NCBI GenBank assembly: GCA_012184525.1
Contig: WOFQ01000004.1
Span: 186,001-250,000 of the forward strand
DNA length: 64,000 bases
Reading direction: 5' to 3'
DNA from: Xenoacremonium recifei
Taxonomy: Eukaryota; Ascomycota; Sordariomycetes; Hypocreales; Nectriaceae
The notes beneath the pieces were generated by a model, which saw only the letters and a program-made list of their open reading frames with translations, was not told the DNA's origin and ran no database searches. The position numbers and the translations under genes were made by a program. Of this stretch, positions 22,149 to 34,428 are shown in pieces; the first letter of the stretch is position 1; each line of letters begins with the position of its first letter.

Positions 22149-23758
22149 TTACAGGACATCGCCGGTGAGGCGGATGGCCACCGACTTGTTCTGGGTGTAG
22201 TTGGCCAGAGCAGCCTCGCCGAGCTCTCGGCCAATACCGGACTCCTTGTAGCCACCGAAGGGAACGGCCCAGTGGAGGGCGTTGTAGCAGTTGACCCAGA
22301 CGGTACCGGCCTTGAGGGCGTTGGAAACCCGGATGGCGGTGTTGAGGTTGGTGGTGTGGACAGCGGCGGCGAGACCGTAGGCAGTGTTGTGGGCGTAGTC
22401 GATGACCTCCTTCTCGTCCTTGAACTTGGAGATGGCGCAGACGGGGCCGAAGATCTCCTCCTGCATGATCTTCATGTCGTGGCGGACATCAGCGAAGATG
22501 GTGGGCTGGATGAAGTAACCCTTGTTGCCGTGGCGCTCACCACCAGTGACGACGGTGGCACCCTCCTCCTTGCCGGACTTGATGTAGCTCATGATACGGT
22601 CATACTGGAGCTGAGAGACCTGAGGGCCCTGGAAGGTCTCCTCGTTGAAGGGGTCGCCGACCTTGTTCTCCTCAGCACGCTTCTTGAAAGCAGCCAGGAA
22701 CTTGTCGTAGATGCCCTCCTGGACGAAGATACGGGTACCGGCGCAGCAGCACTGGCCGTGGTTGTAGTAGATACCGAAGTTGACCCAGTTGATGGCCTCC
22801 TCAATGTCGGCATCGTTGAAGACGATGTTAGGGGACTTGCCACCGAGCTCAAGAGTGACCTTCTTGAGGTTGGAGGCGGCGGCAGCCTTCATGATCTGTC
22901 GGCCGATGACGGTGGAGCCAGTGAAGGCGACCTTGTCGACGTCCATGTGGGAGGAGAGGGCAGCACCGGCAGTCTTGCCGAAGCCGGAAACCAGGTTGAA
23001 AACACCGGCAGGGAAGCCAGCCTGCTGGACGTACTGGGCGAAGACGAGGGCAGAGAGGGGAGTCTGCTCAGCAGTCTTCATGACGACACAGTTACCAGTG
23101 GCCAGGGCAGGGCCAATCTTCCACGCCAGCATGAGAAGAGGGAAGTTCCAGGGGATGATCTGGCCGCAGACACCGATCTATGATGGGGTTAGTTGATATG
23201 TCAGGTTGAGGCTGAGGTCGGCGACCACTTACGGGCTCAGTTCGGGTGTAGTGAAGCATGTCAGGCTGGATGTCCAGGGTCTTGCCCTCGATCTTGTCGG
23301 CCCAGCCGGCGTAGTATCGGATGCAGCCAATGACGGCGGCGACATCGCCGCGGGCGTTGGTGATGGACTTGCCGTTGTCGAGAGACTCGACGGCAGCGAG
23401 GAGCTCCTTGTTCTGCTCAGCCAGATCGGCGAGCTTGTTCAGGAGCAGACCTCGGTCATGGGGGGTGGTGAGCTTCCAGGTGGTGTCGAAAGCCTTGCGG
23501 GCGGCAGCGACGGCCAGGTCGATGTCCTTCTCGGTACCCTCGCATACGGAGGTGATGACCTCCTCGGTGGAGGGGTTGATAACCTCGAACTTCTTGCCGT
23601 CAACGGGCTCGACCCACTCGCCGTTGATGAACCTGGGGGAAACAGTGTCAGTGTCTTGGGGGATCTGGGGTCTGGAGAAGCGGGAGCAGGACTCACAGGC
23701 CAATGGGTTGGGTGTAGGTGCCCGTAACGGGGGTCTTGAGCTCGACGGTCAAAGCCAT
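22149..23758 (-). CDS. NAD(P)+-dependent aldehyde dehydrogenase (496 aa)
   Basis: Oxidises aldehydes, probably acetaldehyde, to the acid; AldA/ALDH1-2-like. Three exons: 23758-23697, 23632-23233 and 23177-22149, with introns of 64 and 55 bp and closed phases. After IGLFINGEW come the Rossmann contacts (PWNFPLLMLAWK, FTGSTVIGR), the catalytic Glu region LELGGKSPNIVF, the catalytic Cys in GQCCCAGTR, EEIFGPV, and the C-terminal PFGGYKESGIGRELG. Length is the family norm. There is no targeting presequence, so cytosolic is inferred. Strong GC3 bias suggests high expression. Confidence 0.95.
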
Positions 23759-26700
23759 TGTGAATGTGTGTAGTTGTGGAGGGGAAGAGTATAGGTATGG
23801 GTATCTCAAGGGTGGGTGGGCTTTTGGAGGCGTCGAGGAAGAGGAGAAGAGAAGATGCGAGTGAGAATGGAACTGGATGGGAAAAGAAGATGGACGGGAG
23901 GACGACGGGAGGGGAGTATTTATGATTGAAGAGGGCTCTGGGCACGCGGGGTTGGGGCGACCCAAATGGCCCAAAGGGGACGGACGGGAGATGGGAGATG
24001 GGAGGTGGGAGCTCCAGACGCAACGGAGGCAGTGACGCCCATCGCGCGCCTTCCCCGCAGGTCGACCTCCCCTCTGTGGCCGGGATCCGCCGCCTCAGTA
24101 TCCGGAGTACAGAGTACCGCTGGAACTCGTCTCATGGAGGTGTCGTTACAGCGCACTTCTGTCGTCGATGTGCCCTAGACTCCTCCGTACTTACTGGCCA
24201 CGCCCCCCCAGCCAATCACCCGCCCGCCTCAGATCGGCCCCGGTGCGGACGAGCTTGTGAAGAATGCAATGCCGCCACAGCTTCCCCGCAACCGGTGGCC
24301 AATCAGGCGCGGGGCCGCAGTCCAGGGTATGTACTTGTACGCTCATGTGCATGCTGGATGTTCCGTAGAGCCACCAGAAGCCGCTGGCAGATGGTTGGCA
24401 CACTTTCTCTTTTCTTCCTTTGCTCCAGCACGGCCAGGGAACAAGGGCCCTGGCGAAGAAGCGCTGCTGGGGATTGTGCTCTAACGATCTCGGCGCTAGC
24501 CCCTCCGCCCGCGCGCTCAGACGGTCGACATCTAAGCCGCATCTAAGACCATCTGAGAGGCTGAATCTGGTCCCCCCGCCGCTGGGGCCCCGGGTTGAGG
24601 GCGAAACACGTATTACAGAGCTCAGCAGCAGCAATCGTCGCTCCCACTGCTCGTGACCGCAATCATCTGTAATCAAACACTTGCGATTCCGCTCGTGCCT
24701 TCGTTACCCACAGCTGAACCGCAGTCACGTCCGCACTATGAGGATGGATGTCCTTTTGCTTCCATTCCGTCGCTATCCTAACCCCGGAGACCACGGACGG
24801 CGTGGCATTGACCACGGCCAGAAGCCTCGACTGATCTGGCCCAACCCTGGAGATCATCGTCCAACCATTGCCAGATGCATGGGAGCTAGTAACTCTGTGT
24901 TGCCGTGCTGCCTCGTTCAGGCATCTGAGATGAGCCATCCGCCTTCGTTTCCCCTCCCACCGAACCCCCCTGCCCGTCTTGGCCACCCCCCTCCCCCTCC
25001 ATCGTGGGTTCATGAGGTGTTGCCCAGGCAAGGAAGGTTATGGATCTCCGTGCTCCGTCGCAGATGAGCCCAGGCCAGAGCCAGCCAGACCAGAATATCA
25101 AATCCTAGTTTGTCTGAAGAATGGATACGTGCACACACTCTCTCTGCTAGACGTTGTCATGACCCCACATTGACGTCGTGGATCTGGCCCTTGGTTCGCG
25201 ACGCAATCCAATTCCCGTGCAGAGGCCCCGATGCCCCTCGCACCCTGATTGACGAGCACAACTTTTTTTTCCCTCTCGCCTCCTACTACATCGCAGAGAT
25301 TTGTCATTCAAGGTCTCCATCGCCGTCGCACTGTAGATCGGCCGAGCTGGCGCAACAGCCCGTATCTGGCCGCCGGACCGTGTTAGCTTGCCCAAACGAG
25401 ATATTTTCACCGAGTGCTTTCTCACCTTCGTTGCCCCTTGGAGACACTGGTCGTTCGGCGTAATGGGCAGCGGACATCAACCCCGCACGCTAAGGGAGCA
25501 TATCCCTGCCCTGTCGCCCGCCCTGGCTGGAACTCACTCGACTCAACTCAACTCCAACAACTCGGCCGCCGGTCGTCCTAGCCTGCGGCCCCCGTGACTT
25601 TCCGACTCCGCCAGCTCCAGCTTCCTCTTGGCCGATGAAACTGGAACCTGTGGGCACCGGTCGCGGACCCGCAGCCTGCTGGAGGGCCATTGCGGCTCCG
25701 CTGCGTCTCCGGCCTGCCGGGGGGGTGTCGTGATGCTTCTTCGGTGCATCTGGGGAGCAGCAGAGTGGCAGACCCCTAGTCCTTGGACCGCCTTCATCGC
25801 CCTCTATCTGGGGGCCCCGCGTTTGCCTGCGATGCGCCGTGGACTTTGCGATTACGGATACAGACTCTGAGGGGTTGGAGTTGCGTGCGGTTCAGCAAAT
25901 TACCCGCAAGCTCACTGGCTCCAGCTCGCACATCGTGTGCCCGCTTCGGTCCGGACCCCGAGCTTACTCATCGCAGCGAACTCCCGGAGTCGGCGGCATC
26001 TGGCGGCATGTCAACTTCGCCCCGAACACTCCAGCGCCGCGGGGGGCAGATGCGGCTCCCAACATTATACGGAGATGCATCTCCTGTCCACGCTTACCTT
26101 ACCCCGCCAAGCAGGTGCTGAAGGTGTAAGTCCATGGCCAATGCTCTGACTGCCAACCTCCGTATCTCCATACCCCACACCATCCGGGGCTACGTAGGTA
26201 GTATCCCAGATATCTGAGCCGTCCTCGCGCAGGATGCAATAAGCCACCAAGGCCATTCCCTGCTTCGTAATGGCCGCCTGCTTTTTCAGCGAGACGCGGA
26301 GTACTTACATGATGCGACCCGTCCCCATCCATCCTTTGCCCATCCCTCGGCCCCCTGCATCATTCGCCCACGAGCAAGCGCTCTTTTCCTTCCTCGCGTC
26401 TCATCCCTCGTCGTTTGGCGCTGACCAACGGACGGTGGCTTGGGGCTTGTTTGCTCAAACGGACCAGAAATCGACTGATGCCTCCGTTCAGCTACAGGCC
26501 TCAACCAGACATGCCTCGCATTCTGGCGTGTGTTGTGCGTGCGCCGCGCCTCCCGCCAAGGGTGCATCGGATGTAAGGTCTCGAAGCTCATCCATGGACG
26601 AAAGGCTAGTACGAGTACGGAGCCTGCCACTAGCAGCATTCTTCCCTCAGCTTTGCTACCCTCCCTCAGATGTCGTCCGCCAGGCTCACCCCATACGTAC

Positions 26701-27698
26701 CGCGAGCCTGTTCGCCCCCTGACCTGTGCGTCCGGGGAGACGCACAGTCCCGATGGACAACCCAGTCAGTGCTGGCGCCGCTACCGCCTTGAATAGAGCA
26801 AACATCTGCTGATTTCACGGAGATTTTGCGCAGTGTAGTCGATGTGGACAACAACGTCCAAATTTGGCGCCCATGTCCCAGACTCGATATCTGTGCTCAC
26901 TGATGCCTCTAAACAAGACGATCCGTTCGAGCGACAGGACTTGTTCAATACGTATCATGCAACAACGCGTGACTGACGGCCGTAGCTTACAGTTTCAGCA
27001 AACATTGATGCGGCAAATTGTCCGTGCGAAGCTCCGCAGCAAGTCTGCAACAATTTGACGGTCAACATTCACCCGGCATGCATTCTCAAGGTAAGGTCCA
27101 ACGGCTTACGCGTGGCCGATTTGGCATCAAGAATCTTCTCCCGTTCTTTTGTTTCCTAGTGGTGATGTTCTCTCTGCCCATCGTTGTAAGGTGCCTGTAT
27201 CTTGCTTGTTCCGTTTATTCAGTTAGCTTCTTCCAACTGACCGCCAAGATGCGCCCTATCCTGCACCACACATTTTCAGGGTGAGAGAATCAAACTCTCG
27301 CGCAAATCTTTCCAGCTCGCAATGTAGATGGATGTATTCAATCTTACATATCAAATATCGGCCGTGACTTTCTTTCACCCGTTAGATTGTAGGTAATGGT
27401 ATTGAAGAGCCTAGCGGTGCCCAATAGGCTTGTTTGCTTAAGTCAAAGGTGATGTGTTTATGTGAAGAAGGGTTATGCGAAGGTAATTCTGGAATGTTCC
27501 TTCTTCAGTGATACTTATGAAGTAGCTCCATGGTAAAAGAATGTGATTCACTGCTTCCGGGGTTTTCACGAGGCGTGTCTTTTTAATCCTCAGTCGAAAG
27601 CCAAACTCTCAACCGCAATTCCTTTCTTACAACATCACAAACCCAAAGTCTTTCGGAATAATTCTTGTCAACCACACCCCATCTCAAGGTAATCAGCC
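23759..27698. other. 3.9 kb gene-free, GC-rich intergenic region
   Basis: Between ALDH (-) and the first DUF7918-like gene (+). Many short frames exist on both strands, none with a recognisable domain, exon chain or good start. C/T-rich tracts occur on the plus strand (e.g. 24950-25010). The last ~400 bp is AT-richer and is presumably the promoter of the next gene. The size would fit long regulatory DNA, a non-coding transcript, or a decayed gene; I cannot tell which. Confidence 0.45.
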
Positions 27699-28848
27699 AT
27701 GGCTGTGTTGCCTGGTGTCCCGGGAATCTCCGTCAGCGTCAAAATTGACGGGGAGATCGCGACTGAATACAACGATCCCGACCGTGAAGAAGAAACAACA
27801 CCGCCGGAAATTCCCACTTCGAGCTGCTATATTGAGTCCAAGACGGGAGCGCCGTTTTCTTTCGAGATAAAAGTCGACCCCAGTTACACATTTCCATATC
27901 CCAGAGACTCTCTATCATGTGAACTCTTTATTGACGGAGTATTACGGGGTAACCTGGGCTGGCAGAAGATTTCTATACCATCCTCGCATTTCATTAAAGG
28001 CTTCTGGGCACCGAAGGAGCAGTACAACGGTCAATCTGTGATGACTGATTACTGCTATTTGCGATTTGGTGAGGTAACTACCGGTACGTTCAATCTCTGA
28101 ATAAAGTGGCTTAGGAATAGCTAATATTATCCCAGTTGACGACAATACCAAAGCCCGTGTGGAACAGGATAAGACTGTTGCAAAGGACTTAGGAACCCTT
28201 GAGGTGGTACTCCGAGTCGCCAGATTCGATTGTCGTTTGAGCAGACCCAGCTTCGTTCCCTTTAATGATCTAAAAGGCGAATTCAAACTCGCCGAGAAGG
28301 CACTGAAGGGTAAAGCACTATCTCACGGTACTGTGTAAGTAGTCATACAGCTTAGTCCCGGTTTTGAAATCCAGTTCTCTCATAGTCCGCAGTACCACGA
28401 GTGTCAGTACGAAAACTCCCGGTACACTCCATATGAGTCGCTATGTCACTGTTGGCTCATTCCAATTTAAGTATCGGTCTCTCGGTAAGAAAGCCCTATA
28501 CATAGTGTCATAGTACAATTGCTTATGTGCCCGAAATAGAGAGCCTGAAGGAGGAATTCATCGTTCCGCGATCACCCTCGCCCGAGGTCTCGCTCGAAAA
28601 TCTTTCTCGCGCTGAGATTAAGCGTCTCGCCTTGGAGAGACTGCAGGAGCGCAAGGTAAAGTCAACACGCGAATTTTCAAACTAAGATGTTACTTACAAG
28701 AGTGTAAAAGAACCAGACCAGCCTCATGAAACGTGAGAGAGATGATGGATCGTCCGCAACGCAGACACCGATGAAAAAGGCGAAAACCTCTAATGAGAAA
28801 GTTCCCATTGATCTAACCGGAGAGGACTCAGACTCGGAGGATTTGTGA
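27699..28848 (+). CDS. DUF7918-like protein, copy A (309 aa)
   Basis: Five exons: 27699-28083, 28136-28334, 28393-28484, 28540-28655 and 28711-28848; introns of 52-58 bp; phases close. Starts MAVLPGVPGISVSVKIDG. The N-terminal ~220 residues look like one globular beta-rich domain containing SSCYIESKTGAPF. A helical block follows (RSPSPE, then LSRAEIKRLALERLQERK). A Lys/Arg-rich tail with MKKAK precedes a final IDLTGEDSDSEDL. I place it in the fungal DUF7918 family from memory of that N-terminal pattern; molecular function is unknown. The tail combines an NLS-like stretch with a SUMO-interaction-like motif, suggesting a nuclear protein. It is the tandem paralogue of copy B at 30001. Confidence 0.75.
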
Positions 28849-30000
28849 AGAGGCTACTACGATGACAGCCGATATACCCTGATTTCGACGATGGGCTATC
28901 TAGGGTAGCAATCTGGTGCCCATTATGGAGAACCAGCAGAGGCTTTGCAGATTAGAAGTTTATGGACGATGCAAACTTGAAGCAGGAGGGGATTCAAGTA
29001 TATTTTGATCTGAACTTCTTTGTTGATTGCAAATATTTTTGGTCTGCCTATGTTGAGGCCTGTGAGATGGGGAATCGTTCGCGCCACTAACCTAGAGTAA
29101 GGACTTCGTAGTCATGCTCTGCACCTAAACGGAGATGTTGTTATTGGTTGACAACAAAAATGAGAACACATCAAATTCCAATATTTTAATTTCTCACCGG
29201 TTCAATCGATAGACTGAATCGAGAGGTGTCAGGAACAGGGTCTGATTGGTGGCTGCGGCTCACAGGTGCAGCAAACGGTGACTCGACAAACTGTCCGGAT
29301 GGTGCCTGTGGCAAGGCCTCACCTGTATGACCATCTACACACTTCAGCACGAATTCAGGTCTTTGTTGGCCTTTGATAGAGATGAATTGTTTCGTGTCTC
29401 GTGAATGTTTTCCCGAATTCTTCTAGCTAGCTGCTAGCATGCGCTTTGCTTCACACAGCGCGCTTGTACGGGAGAGGATCAAACACTGACCATGGAAACT
29501 GTTTGCAGCTCGCGGAGTGGACCAGAGCTGAGTTGCTTGACGCTGGAAAGGGGGCTAAGACTTTCCCTGCCCTTTAGGCCCAGTAGACGGCTTTGCGAGC
29601 CTGAGATGACCATTCTCGATACACGTTTGCTTGAGCAACACCGAGTATTTTACCAAATAAAAAGGAATCTGTTCTTATACACAAGTTGATTGGCTGGCGA
29701 GGAAGTGACTGAGTCTCCCGTCCCGTCGCATCTGGTAGATACCTACCTTAGGTACCTAGGTACTTGAGTACCTGCCTGCATCCGTCGGGGCGTGAAGGAG
29801 GTCCTTCCCAATTCTAACTTTTGAGAAAGGACAGCAAACAAATATGACTGCCAAACCTTGACTGGTCAAGTGTTCCCACCTGGCGCATGTGTTCAATGTT
29901 CACGTGGAAACTACTCTTCTACAACGCTGTCATCTTTTGCGAACCTCCAAAATTTTCGATCCTCTCCATCAACAATTCACACCTCGGATATCAACCAGCA
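28849..30000. other. Intergenic between the two DUF7918-like genes
   Basis: About 1.15 kb with no gene. A cluster of overlapping TACCTNAGGTA-type palindromes lies at 29740-29776, 225 bp before the copy B start. An ATG-initiated frame at 29887 runs in frame into copy B and would add 38 residues, but copy A has no equivalent, so the start at 30001 is preferred. Confidence 0.45.
29740..29776. promoter_or_regulatory. Overlapping TACCTAGGTA-type palindromes
   Basis: Overlapping inverted repeats built from TACCT and AGGTA lie ~225 bp upstream of copy B. Similar words occur at 57521-57540 and near 12027. They could be a protein-binding site or a footprint of a small element; a role is inferred only. 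Confidence 0.35.
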
Positions 30001-31163
30001 ATGGCCGTTTTACCGGGTATCCCGGGACTCTCAGTCTGCGTCACAGTGGATGGCAACGTCGCGACCGAATATGCAGATCCCGACGGCGAGCAAGGAACGA
30101 CAACGCCCGGAATGCCCACCACGAGCTGTTATATCGAATCCAAGACGGGCGCTCCGTTTTGCTTTCAAGTCAAAGTGGACTCTGCCTGTCAGTATCTGTC
30201 GCAACGCGATTCTCTGTTGTATACGTATATCATTGATGGGGTTTCGCGAGGAAAGACCTGCGATTCCCAGATTTCTGTCCCCTACTCGACCACCCTTAAA
30301 GGCATCTGGACCCCGGCGAAGGGCCCCTCAGAGAAGTATGGCAAAACTGCATGGAGCAATTTTCAATTTGGAAACATAACCATCGGTAAGTTCCAGTCTC
30401 CAGACAACAAAGTGCAGAAATACCCAGGTATTAATATACTTACAGTCAATGAGCATGATCGAGATCGCGTGAATTACGATACAGATATTGCAAATGGTCT
30501 CGGAACCCTCAAGTTGGTAGTGGTGGCGGGCGTGTTTCAAAGCCGCACCCCTCGTCAACATTACACCCCCTTCCTTGGTGAAATGGAGAACAAATTCGAG
30601 CTTGCCGAAAAGGCACTGAAGGGCAGAGCACTGTCTCACGGTACTCTGTGAGTCCTTATATGAAGACTCTGACGAGGCTCTCGAAGTCCAACTCTCTAAC
30701 GGTCGTTAGTGCCACAAAGGTTAAGGAGTGCCCTGCTCCTGATGGGATCCAAATAAGTAATTCTGTGACAATTGGCTCGTTTCAATTCAAATACCGATCT
30801 CTCGGTAAGGAGTACCGGTCCCGAACTCCTTTTACATTTACTCACGAGAAAATAGAGAGTCTTAAACAAGAGTTGATCATCCCTCGGTCTCCCTCGCCCA
30901 TGACTACTGGGCCTCTTTCAAATCTCTCGCAGGGTGAGATTGAGAGACTCGCCATGGAGAGACTGCAGGAACGTGAGGTAGTGTTCACCCACATCTTCAT
31001 CTTGAGATCCCGCTTACGCCAGAATGAACAGGAGGAACCGAAGACCTTGAAGCGCGAGAGCGATAACGGACCGTCCATGACGCACATTCCAGTTAAGATT
31101 ATAAAACTCCCCGATGGGAGAGATGCAGTTGACCTGACTGGGGACTCGGAGGAGGACTCGTGA
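30001..31163 (+). CDS. DUF7918-like protein, copy B (314 aa)
   Basis: Five exons: 30001-30385, 30446-30647, 30710-30804, 30856-30977 and 31023-31163, with the same number, order and phases as copy A; the first exon is 385 bases in both. Starts MAVLPGIPGLSVCVTVDG. It shares SSCYIESK-like, LAEKALKG.ALSHGT and SFQFKYRSL blocks with copy A. The C-terminus is DAVDLTGDSEEDS, again a hydrophobic-DLT core followed by acids as in SUMO-interaction motifs. Introns 1, 3 and 4 (60, 51, 45 bp) are multiples of three and lack in-frame stops, so retaining them would only insert residues. Function unknown; probably arose by tandem duplication with copy A. Confidence 0.75.
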
Positions 31164-31923
31164 ATGGACCCTTACGACTACGTGAAATACCATTTAGATG
31201 GGATATCTAAGGTAATTCGAGACGGATGTGATGGAATTCACAAGTGCACCAGCCTTTCATATCAGATTGATGGGAGATGGGAGATACGACATTGGAGAGA
31301 CTGGGATGTTCTTGTTTGCTTGTGCGCTTTTCTTGGTTGGCCTTGGTTGTTTTCACGCAGCTGCGTACATGTGGAATTCTGATAGTGATGCCTTTCAGAA
31401 GACATGTTGCAGATACGGGCCAGAGTAGGTGTTCTGTATGTTCTGCATCTCCCCAGGGGAATTCTAAATAATAATAATAAAAACCGATGAGCGCAACTCA
31501 AAGATCATGGAATGCTTGCTCGGGAATGTGATACCTGGGTTTCCACATGTGAACGATGTTCGAGTTGGTAATGGCCTATGCCGAGTTTAAAACGGACGGG
31601 AAGTCTTTGGTGGATGGGGCCGTTCCCCGAGGCTGCCCGCCAGCGATTGGCGGCGGGAGCTGGCGGGCCTGGAAGGGGTCAGTTAGGGTCAGGGTCAGGC
31701 CGCGCCAACTGGAACCTCCACTGGCGACTCCTTTCGATCGACCCCATGACGTTGCATCCAGAGCTTCCCTTTCCATCAACTCCCTCCCGCAGCGAGAGCC
31801 CTCTCCGTCTGCCATTGCCGCCTCAGCCTCCGCGACCTCCCATGATGCTCCAGCCCGGGGATGCTGGCCCAGCCCTCGTCTAGCCGCCGCATTGCACGCG
31901 CCCGCCGCTGAGGGCCCTCCACA
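31164..31923. other. Intergenic, upstream of the Rgp1-like gene
   Basis: About 760 bp. No gene. The last ~350 bp is GC-rich and is presumably promoter and 5' UTR. A 72-codon frame starting right at the copy B stop has no features of a real gene. Confidence 0.4.
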
Positions 31924-34428
31924 ATGTCGCCCGACGTCCCCAGCAACATCCGCGTCTTCATCCGCTGGCACGACCAGACCGTCTTCGCCGGCGAGGAGGT
32001 CAAGTGCACCATCACCTTCAAGAACGTCGCCCCGGGCCCCAACCAGCAGCCCAAGTCGGACCGCGATCGCCCGGCCGAGCGCAACCGCCTGGCGTCGCCG
32101 CTGCTCAAGTCGGGCCATAGCCTGACCCCTCCGCCGCCCGCGAGCTCCAACCGAGGCCATCGCCGGTCTGCGCTGTCGCTGAGCGTCCCGAATTCACAGT
32201 CGCATAGTCGCGCAGGTTCGATACAATGGCCGTCGTCTGGGGGTCAGGCTGGGAGCCAGTCCGGCCACTCGCACAAGCGCTCCGTGTCCATTGTCTCGAT
32301 CGGGTCTGCTGCTAGCACTGTAGAGGATTACTCCCAGCGGAACGAGCCTCCGACGTCGCGATCGCAGCGGCAGATGCGAGGACATGGGCGAGCTTCGAGC
32401 TTGCAGATCGTCTCTCGAGGCGCAACGCATCCTCCGGGGCCACATTCAGGTACGCTTCCCTAGGTAGCCGTTGCTAATATGCCTTGTATTGACACGGATT
32501 TAGCGTCCTTCTCACGGCACACAAGCTCTCCCTTGTTCAATGCCTCATATCCTCCAGACAGATTCGGGAGAATTCCGCCTGGACCATCAACTGCGCCCAG
32601 CACGCCTTCGATAGGCGGACCGCGGCGCTCACCTCGAAGATCTCCTAATCCTATGCCAGAGTTCCGATTCCCTGCTGCTCCTCCCACAAACTCCGATCTT
32701 GATCGCAACAACTCTCGGCCTACGAACGAAAATCTGCTGAGTCCAAAGACGGGCTCTTTGGAGGCAAACAACCTGCCAGTGCGCTCCAAAGACCAGGTTC
32801 CTACGATCAATGAAGCACCAACGCCAGCAGCTCGAATCTTATCCAGCACTGGGATACTCAGTGGCACGCCCCGGAGTAGCGGAGAGTTTTACTCCGTCAG
32901 CAACAACTCGTCAGAGACGCTGGTATCAGAATATGTGACCCAACAGCCAGCGAGAAGCCAGAGTAGATCCTTGAGGCGAAGTTTGGGCATCATGTCGCCC
33001 CAGTCGAGGGCGCCCGAATCACTCATGATGGGCTATGCCCAAATACAAGGCTCCTTCACTCTCGACGGCTCTCTTGTCAGCCTAGGACCATTCGACCAAG
33101 TCAAGAAGAAGGCAATCGTTGGCGGCCAAGGCGGTGGAGTGGTCGGAATTGAGTCCACCAAACGTGACAGTGGGCTCTTAAAATCCTTTGGATGGGGAAG
33201 TATCACAAACTCATTGGGAGATCTTCTCGGTGGAGGAGAATTGAGCACTATCAAAGAGATGCGCGGGGTCGCAAATTCCAAGTCGGTCCCATTATTGACG
33301 ACACCGCAGTCGATTCTATTTGTCGACCTGCAACTCGCGCCTGGAGAGAGCCAGGCGTTTGAATATTCGTTTAAACTGCCTAGGGGCCTCCCGCCGACAC
33401 ATAGAGGGAAGGCCATGAAGATTTCATACACGCTGGTTGTTGGGACACAACGGGTCGGAGGCGCGAAAGAGCAGCAAGTTCGCTCCGTCGAAGTGCCCTT
33501 TCGAGTCCTGGGGAGCGTCAATGCCCATGGTGAAATCCTTGGGCATGATTTAATGAATCCCTACATATTACTGAGGGACCAGGCTCAAGTCAAAAGCCAC
33601 GGAAAAGGCGGAAAGGCTCCTAAACAAAACGGAGTTGCACATCCCAAGTCGTCCATCAACGACTTTCTGTTGTACGTGGATGATCTCGTCAATCGACCTA
33701 GAGATGAAAGTGGCAGCATCCTCCTCTCACCAACAGCACCCGCCTCTCGACGACCTTCGGCTTTCGAGGAGGCCACTACCGCACAAGAGGCCATTCACCT
33801 AGCTATCATGCGAAGCAACATGACCGCAGGCGGACAGCAGAGTCCTAACCGATTTGAGATTGCACGTAACGGCCAGAGGGTTGGCGTCGTCATGCTCACA
33901 CGTCCAGCCTACCGCCTTGGCGAGGTGGTCACAATGGCCATTGACTTTACAGATGCTGACATCCCGTGCTACGCTGTGCACGCAACGCTTGAGACGTCGG
34001 AAAAGGTCGATCCATCACTGGCGATCCGATCGGAGTCAAGCATTCATCGCGTCACGCGCAAAGTCTACGTCTCGTCTTCCGAGGCTACACTTTATTCTCG
34101 TCGGATAATGTTCAACCCGACGATTCCCATCTCTGCCTCTCCAGAGTTCATGACCAGCGGTGTCAGCTTTGAGTGGAAGATCCGCGTCGAATTTGTCATC
34201 CCATCGCAGGGGGTCGGAACCCCGGATGTGATGGACCGCCCAGCATCGCATCCCCTGCTGGAACAGATTTCCCAGGATGAGAAGGGGGGCCTGGTCCTCG
34301 TTGCAGTAGAAAATCTGATCTGCGAGAGTTTTGACATTGCGGTTCCCCTCCGAGTGTATGGGGCTGTCGGGACTGGCCTGGAGAGGCTGGAGCGCGACGA
34401 GGCCTCAGAAGAGGGATTGGCTGTTTAA
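31924..34428 (+). CDS. RGP1: Rgp1-like subunit of the Ypt6/Rab6 GEF (816 aa)
   Basis: Partner of Ric1 in the nucleotide-exchange complex for the Golgi Rab Ypt6. Exons 31924-32449 and 32504-34428 with a 54-bp phase-1 intron. It opens with an arrestin-like beta segment (NIRVFIRWHDQTVFAGEEVKC split by nothing, residues ~8-30). A long Ser/Pro/Arg-rich insertion follows (~35-290). The Rgp1 fold then resumes: YAQIQGSFTLDGSLV, YSFKLPRGLPPTHRGKAM, ISYTLVVGTQRVGG, then a C-terminal beta-rich domain with YRLGEVV and FEWKIRVEFV. The family is named from this arrangement and from memory of fungal Rgp1 proteins. Confidence 0.83.

Noticed and set aside
22086..23183. 365-codon plus-strand frame
   Set aside because: Antisense shadow of the aldehyde dehydrogenase; Val/Gly/Asp-rich composition typical of a GC-biased reverse frame.
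26270..26722. 150-codon plus-strand frame in the 3.9 kb gap
   Set aside because: No domain, poor start context and a competing antisense frame over the same bases.
31164..31382. 72-codon frame starting directly at the copy B stop (TGAATG)
   Set aside because: Such overlaps suggest coupled translation in bacteria; here it is eukaryotic 3' UTR without any recognisable feature.
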